A stretch of DNA of 64,000 bases from Kineosporia sp. NBRC 101731 (GTDB taxonomy: Bacteria > Actinomycetota > Actinomycetes > Actinomycetales > Kineosporiaceae). Both the position numbers and the translations under genes were made by a program. The stretch is taken from contig NZ_BSTC01000001.1 in assembly GCF_030269305.1 (NCBI RefSeq), positions 1,191,467 through 1,255,466 of the forward strand, read 5' to 3'. The notes below the pieces were generated by a model. The model was given only the letters and a program-made list of their open reading frames with translations. It did no database searches and was not told the DNA's origin. Every line of letters starts with the position of its first letter. The stretch's first letter is position 1. Shown here one piece after another: positions 61,171-64,000 of the stretch.

Positions 61171-63275
61171 TCATGCATAAACTGGCCGGTCCGGCGGGCC
61201 TGGTGCTGGCCGCGGCGGCCGAGATGACCGTCCCCGACGATCTCGACCCTCAGCTGTGGCGGGATCAGGCCGTTCTGCGTGCGGTCGAGAATGCCTGGGA
61301 GGCAGAAGATCTGGTCAGCGTCGGGGCCCTGGCCACCGGCTACGACGCGCTGCTGCTCTACGTGCCGGCCACGGTCGGCGGGGCGCTGACCCTGCATCCC
61401 GTCGGCAACGCCGAGCGCCGGCACCGCGGGGCGTTCAGCACTCCGTCGGTGTACGCGGACTCCCTGGCCCGGCGGGCGATCCCGGCTCTGCCCGGCGACG
61501 GCCGGCTGCCCACCATCGTCGACCCGGCCTGTGGCGCGGGCAATCTGCTGCGCGCCGCGCTGGGCCGGCTGCTGTCGCTCGGGGTGCCACCGCAAGAGGT
61601 CCTCGGTGCCCTGCACGGCGTCGACGCCGACCCGGTCGCGGTGAGCCTGTGCCGGTCCGCGCTCGCGGCCGACCTCAGCCTGGCCGGGCGGCCGACCGAT
61701 CCGGCCGAGCTGGAGCACCAGATTCTTTCCGGTGACGGGCTTTCCGGTGGTACTCCGAACCAGGAGGCAGCCGGGGCCGGGCTCACCTGGCACACAGCGT
61801 TCCCGGCGGTGCTCGACGTCGAGGGGGCCGAGCCGGAACCGGTCACCGGGTGGCGGGGCGGCTTCGACGTGGTGGTGGCCAACCCGCCCTGGGAGCGGCT
61901 CAAGGTGCACGCCCGCGACTGGGGCGGCTCGATCCCCACCGGGCTGCGCGACCACCGCGCCGGTACCGCCCGCGCCCTGCGCGACGCGGGGCGTCATCCC
62001 CTGACCGGGGCCGGCGAGCTCAACGCCTACCTGCCCTTCGTCGAGACCTGCTGGCGGCTGCTCGCGCCGCACGGCCGCGCCGCCCTGCTGGTTCCCGCCG
62101 GTATCGCGTCCGACCGGTCGGCCGCCCGTCTGCTCGAGGCACTGTGTGCCGCCGGGGCACTCGACCGGCTGCACCTGATCGAGCCGCGCGGACCGATCTT
62201 CGCCGGGGTCAGTGGGCGGGTCGGGGTGGCTGTGGTGGAGCTGGCCGGTGGGCCTTCGGCCGTTCACACCGATGTCAGCGCCGAGGTGGCTGTCGGACTG
62301 GCCGGGCCGGACCAGCCGCCGGGGGAGCGGGCCTGGCAACTGCCCGCCCATCTGTTGCGCGTGCTCAACCCGAACAGCGGCACCGCACCGTTGTTCGCGT
62401 CCTCCATCGACGCCACCATCGTCACCCGGGCGCACCGCCGCACCCCGGTGCTGCTGCGCCGGGACCCGGCGGGCGGCACCACCAGCGACGATCCCTGGAA
62501 ACTGCGGCTGGTCACGCCCCTGCACATGACGCGGGACGCCCGGCACTTCCGCTCCGGGCCGGGCGAAGGGCTGGTGCCGCTGTGGGAGGCCAAGCACTGC
62601 GCCATGCTCGACCCGAACGGCGGCACGGCCACGGCCCCGCGCTACTGGGTGCCCCGGGAGCTCGTGCAGGAACGCTACGGCGACCTGTGCGACCGCGGCT
62701 GGCTGGCCGGCTACCGCAACGTCTCCACCACGGTCGCGCCGCGCACCCTGCTGCCGGCTCCGCTGCCGGTGGTCGCGGTCGGCAACTCGCTGCCGCTGAT
62801 CTCGGCGCAGCGGCTGCCGTTGCTGCTGGCCGCGCTGTCCACCCTGCCCGTGGACTACCTGCTGCGGCAGAAGCACGCCGGGGCCAACGTGAACTTCTTC
62901 AAGCTGGAGCAGGTTCCGGTGCCCCCGCCGGAGGCCTACGACCGGCCGTGCCCCTGGGGCGAGGGAACCATCGCCGACTGGGTGCTGGAACGTTTCGCGC
63001 GGGCCGTGGTGTGGGCGCCGCACCTGTCCGGGCTGGTGGCTGAGCTGGAAGAGGCCGGTGTGGAGGTTTCGCAGGAGCTGGATCCGGTCCGCATCGCCAC
63101 GGCCCGGGCCGAGCTGGATGCCGCCCACGCCGTGCTACTCGGTTTCGACCGGGTTGAACTCACGCATCTGATCGGAACTTTCACCGCCCTGCGGCGTCAG
63201 GACGAGACCCGGCACGGTGACTTCGCTACCTCGATCCGTGTGTTGCAGGCGTACGACCGGCTGAAGCCTGGGTGA
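61167..63275 (+). CDS. Orphan N6-adenine DNA methyltransferase
   Basis: 702 residues. Motif X GAFSTPSVYADSL (~residue 91), motif I VDPACGAGNLLRAAL (~117), motif II GVDADPVAVSLCR, and motif IV ANPPWERLK (~240) make it an Eco57I/PglX-type adenine methylase. The C-terminal half (PLWEAKHCAMLDP, RYWVPRELVQERY, NVSTTVAPRTLLPA, VGNSLPLI) looks like the target-recognition part of IIG/MmeI-like enzymes. No nuclease domain or restriction gene is seen nearby. It is coupled to the tandem NUDIX gene. ATG 61173 is an alternative start. Confidence 0.83.
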   Translation: MIMHKLAGPAGLVLAAAAEMTVPDDLDPQLWRDQAVLRAVENAWEAEDLVSVGALATGYDALLLYVPATVGGALTLHPVGNAERRHRGAFSTPSVYADSLARRAIPALPGDGRLPTIVDPACGAGNLLRAALGRLLSLGVPPQEVLGALHGVDADPVAVSLCRSALAADLSLAGRPTDPAELEHQILSGDGLSGGTPNQEAAGAGLTWHTAFPAVLDVEGAEPEPVTGWRGGFDVVVANPPWERLKVHARDWGGSIPTGLRDHRAGTARALRDAGRHPLTGAGELNAYLPFVETCWRLLAPHGRAALLVPAGIASDRSAARLLEALCAAGALDRLHLIEPRGPIFAGVSGRVGVAVVELAGGPSAVHTDVSAEVAVGLAGPDQPPGERAWQLPAHLLRVLNPNSGTAPLFASSIDATIVTRAHRRTPVLLRRDPAGGTTSDDPWKLRLVTPLHMTRDARHFRSGPGEGLVPLWEAKHCAMLDPNGGTATAPRYWVPRELVQERYGDLCDRGWLAGYRNVSTTVAPRTLLPAPLPVVAVGNSLPLISAQRLPLLLAALSTLPVDYLLRQKHAGANVNFFKLEQVPVPPPEAYDRPCPWGEGTIADWVLERFARAVVWAPHLSGLVAELEEAGVEVSQELDPVRIATARAELDAAHAVLLGFDRVELTHLIGTFTALRRQDETRHGDFATSIRVLQAYDRLKPG

Positions 63276-63319
63276 ACACCGCACAACCCGCAGGCTCCGG
63301 ATCACTGAACCCATGCGTA

Positions 63320-63352
63320 GTTCATCGCCGCGTCGACCGGCCGTCACATTCT
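63320..63352 (+). promoter_or_regulatory. Possible PhoP-type direct repeats
   Basis: Three 11-bp units in register, starting GTTCAT (63320), CGTCGA (63331) and CGTCAC (63342), share T-C at the same positions, as in PHO boxes. They precede a secreted phosphodiesterase gene by about 90 bases. The match to the consensus is partial. Confidence 0.3.
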
Positions 63353-63440
63353 GGCGGGGCTCCCGTCGGCCGGGATCGGTTGGCTGATGTCCCGGGGGCG
63401 CCGATCGGGCGAAGGTCGCCACGGGCGCCATGGAGGAAAG

Positions 63441-64000
63441 ATGAACCGTCGCACGGTCATCACCGGCCTGGCAGTTACCCCGCTGGCTGTCGCCGATCCG
63501 GCGCATGCGTTTCCGGCGCAACGGGTCTCGGCCAGTTCGCGGAAGGGTGCCACCCTGGTCATCGGGCACCGCGGCGCCAGCGGCTACCGGCCCGAGCACA
63601 CCCTGGCCTCCTACGAGCTCGCCGCCCGGATGGGTGCTGACTTCATCGAGCCCGACGTGGTGATCACCCGGGACGGTGTGCTGGTCTGCCGGCACGAGCC
63701 GGAGATCGGCGGCACCACCGACGTCGCCTCCCGGCCCGAGTTCGCCGATCGCAAGACCACCAAGAAGCTCGACGGCGCCAACGTAACTGGCTGGTGGGCA
63801 GAGGATTTCACGCTCGCCGAGCTGAAGACGCTGTACGCTGCCGAGCGTCTGCCGGGAGTGCGGCAGGAGAACACGATGTACAACGGGCGGCTGCGGGTGC
63901 CGACCCTGGACGAGGCGTTCCAGCTGCGGGCCGAGCTGTCCCGCCGTCTCGGGCGCCGGATCGGGATCTACCCGGAGACCAAGCACCCCACCTATTTCCA
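63441..64000 (+). CDS. Glycerophosphodiester phosphodiesterase, Tat-secreted (partial)
   Basis: The gene runs off the window end; 186 codons are visible. It begins [23 protein letters not shown], a Tat-type signal with the Arg pair at 3-4 and a cut after AHA. The GDPD catalytic parts follow: [13 protein letters not shown] (~residue 42), [19 protein letters not shown] (~68) with the metal Glu and Asp and the second His. The insert after this is that of the large GlpQ-like class. It releases glycerol-3-phosphate from phospholipid headgroups outside the cell. GGAGGAAAG precedes the ATG. Confidence 0.93.
   Translation, partial: MNRRTVITGLAVTPLAVADPAHAFPAQRVSASSRKGATLVIGHRGASGYRPEHTLASYELAARMGADFIEPDVVITRDGVLVCRHEPEIGGTTDVASRPEFADRKTTKKLDGANVTGWWAEDFTLAELKTLYAAERLPGVRQENTMYNGRLRVPTLDEAFQLRAELSRRLGRRIGIYPETKHPTYF

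Noticed and set aside
63441-64000. Phosphodiesterase as a truncated pseudogene
   Set aside because: The frame is open to the last base; the cut is only the window edge.

Overview
The window is a continuous stretch of a very GC-rich actinobacterial chromosome. Most of it is conserved housekeeping DNA. From memory of the Mycobacterium tuberculosis H37Rv and Streptomyces maps, the order secY-adk-map-infA-rpmJ-rpsM-rpsK-rpoA-rplQ-truA ... rplM-rpsI-glmM ... glmS-nnrD-alr-tsaE-tsaB-rimI-tsaD ... groES-groEL-whiB-bldM-like-sigD-rsdA-guaB-guaB3 ... guaA is the ancestral actinobacterial order. A BldM homologue, a WhiD/WhiB3-type WhiB protein and a SigD/RsdA pair suggest a differentiating actinomycete. 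rpsD is absent between rpsK and rpoA, as in Streptomyces and unlike mycobacteria. I would guess a Kineosporia-like or related lineage, but nothing here proves it.

Layout. 1-7.2 kb: end of the spc operon and the alpha operon (secretion, adenylate kinase, methionine aminopeptidase, ribosomal proteins, RNA polymerase alpha, tRNA pseudouridine synthase). 7.3-13.9 kb: secreted nuclease, DUF5709 protein, ABC-F ATPase, lipid kinase, and soluble transhydrogenase on the minus strand. 14.1-16.7 kb: rplM-rpsI and glmM. 16.7-20 kb (minus): SigE-family sigma factor with a membrane-anchored partner, and coaA. 20.1-29 kb: glmS, nnrD, alr, an alpha/beta hydrolase and the t6A-tRNA cluster tsaE-tsaB-rimI-tsaD. 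29-32.5 kb: a methyltransferase (minus) and groES-groEL with two CIRCE operators around a promoter. 32.5-39.8 kb: a regulatory hub (WhiB, MerR-like protein with a degenerate B12 fold, BldM-like regulator, SigD, RsdA) followed by guaB and guaB3. 39.9-46 kb: a tightly overlapped fatty-acid-modification operon (hydrolase, FAD oxidoreductase, DUF1365, two cyclopropane-fatty-acid-synthase-type methyltransferases, DUF1295). 46.2-54.6 kb: the most accessory-looking part, with a DUF222/HNH protein under a near-ideal LexA box, a DUF2786 protein, a small membrane protein and a heterodimeric ABC exporter whose degenerate motifs all fall in one ATP site. 54.6-57.5 kb: SURF1-like protein, DUF3817 and guaA. 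57.5-64 kb: uronate-dehydrogenase-like SDR, nucleotidyltransferase, NUDIX proteins, an orphan N6-adenine DNA methyltransferase and a Tat-secreted glycerophosphodiester phosphodiesterase cut by the window end.

Two patterns run across the whole window. First, about fifteen genes have a TANNNT-like hexamer 6-8 bases before the start codon and usually no Shine-Dalgarno sequence, the arrangement expected of leaderless mRNAs. Second, several genes end in short tandem duplications that include the stop codon and whose period is not a multiple of three, so that stops appear in two or all three frames just after the gene (glmS, tsaE, groES, groEL, the lipid kinase, the DUF2786 gene). I do not know this second pattern from the literature. 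No tRNA, rRNA, CRISPR array, insertion sequence or prophage was recognised.
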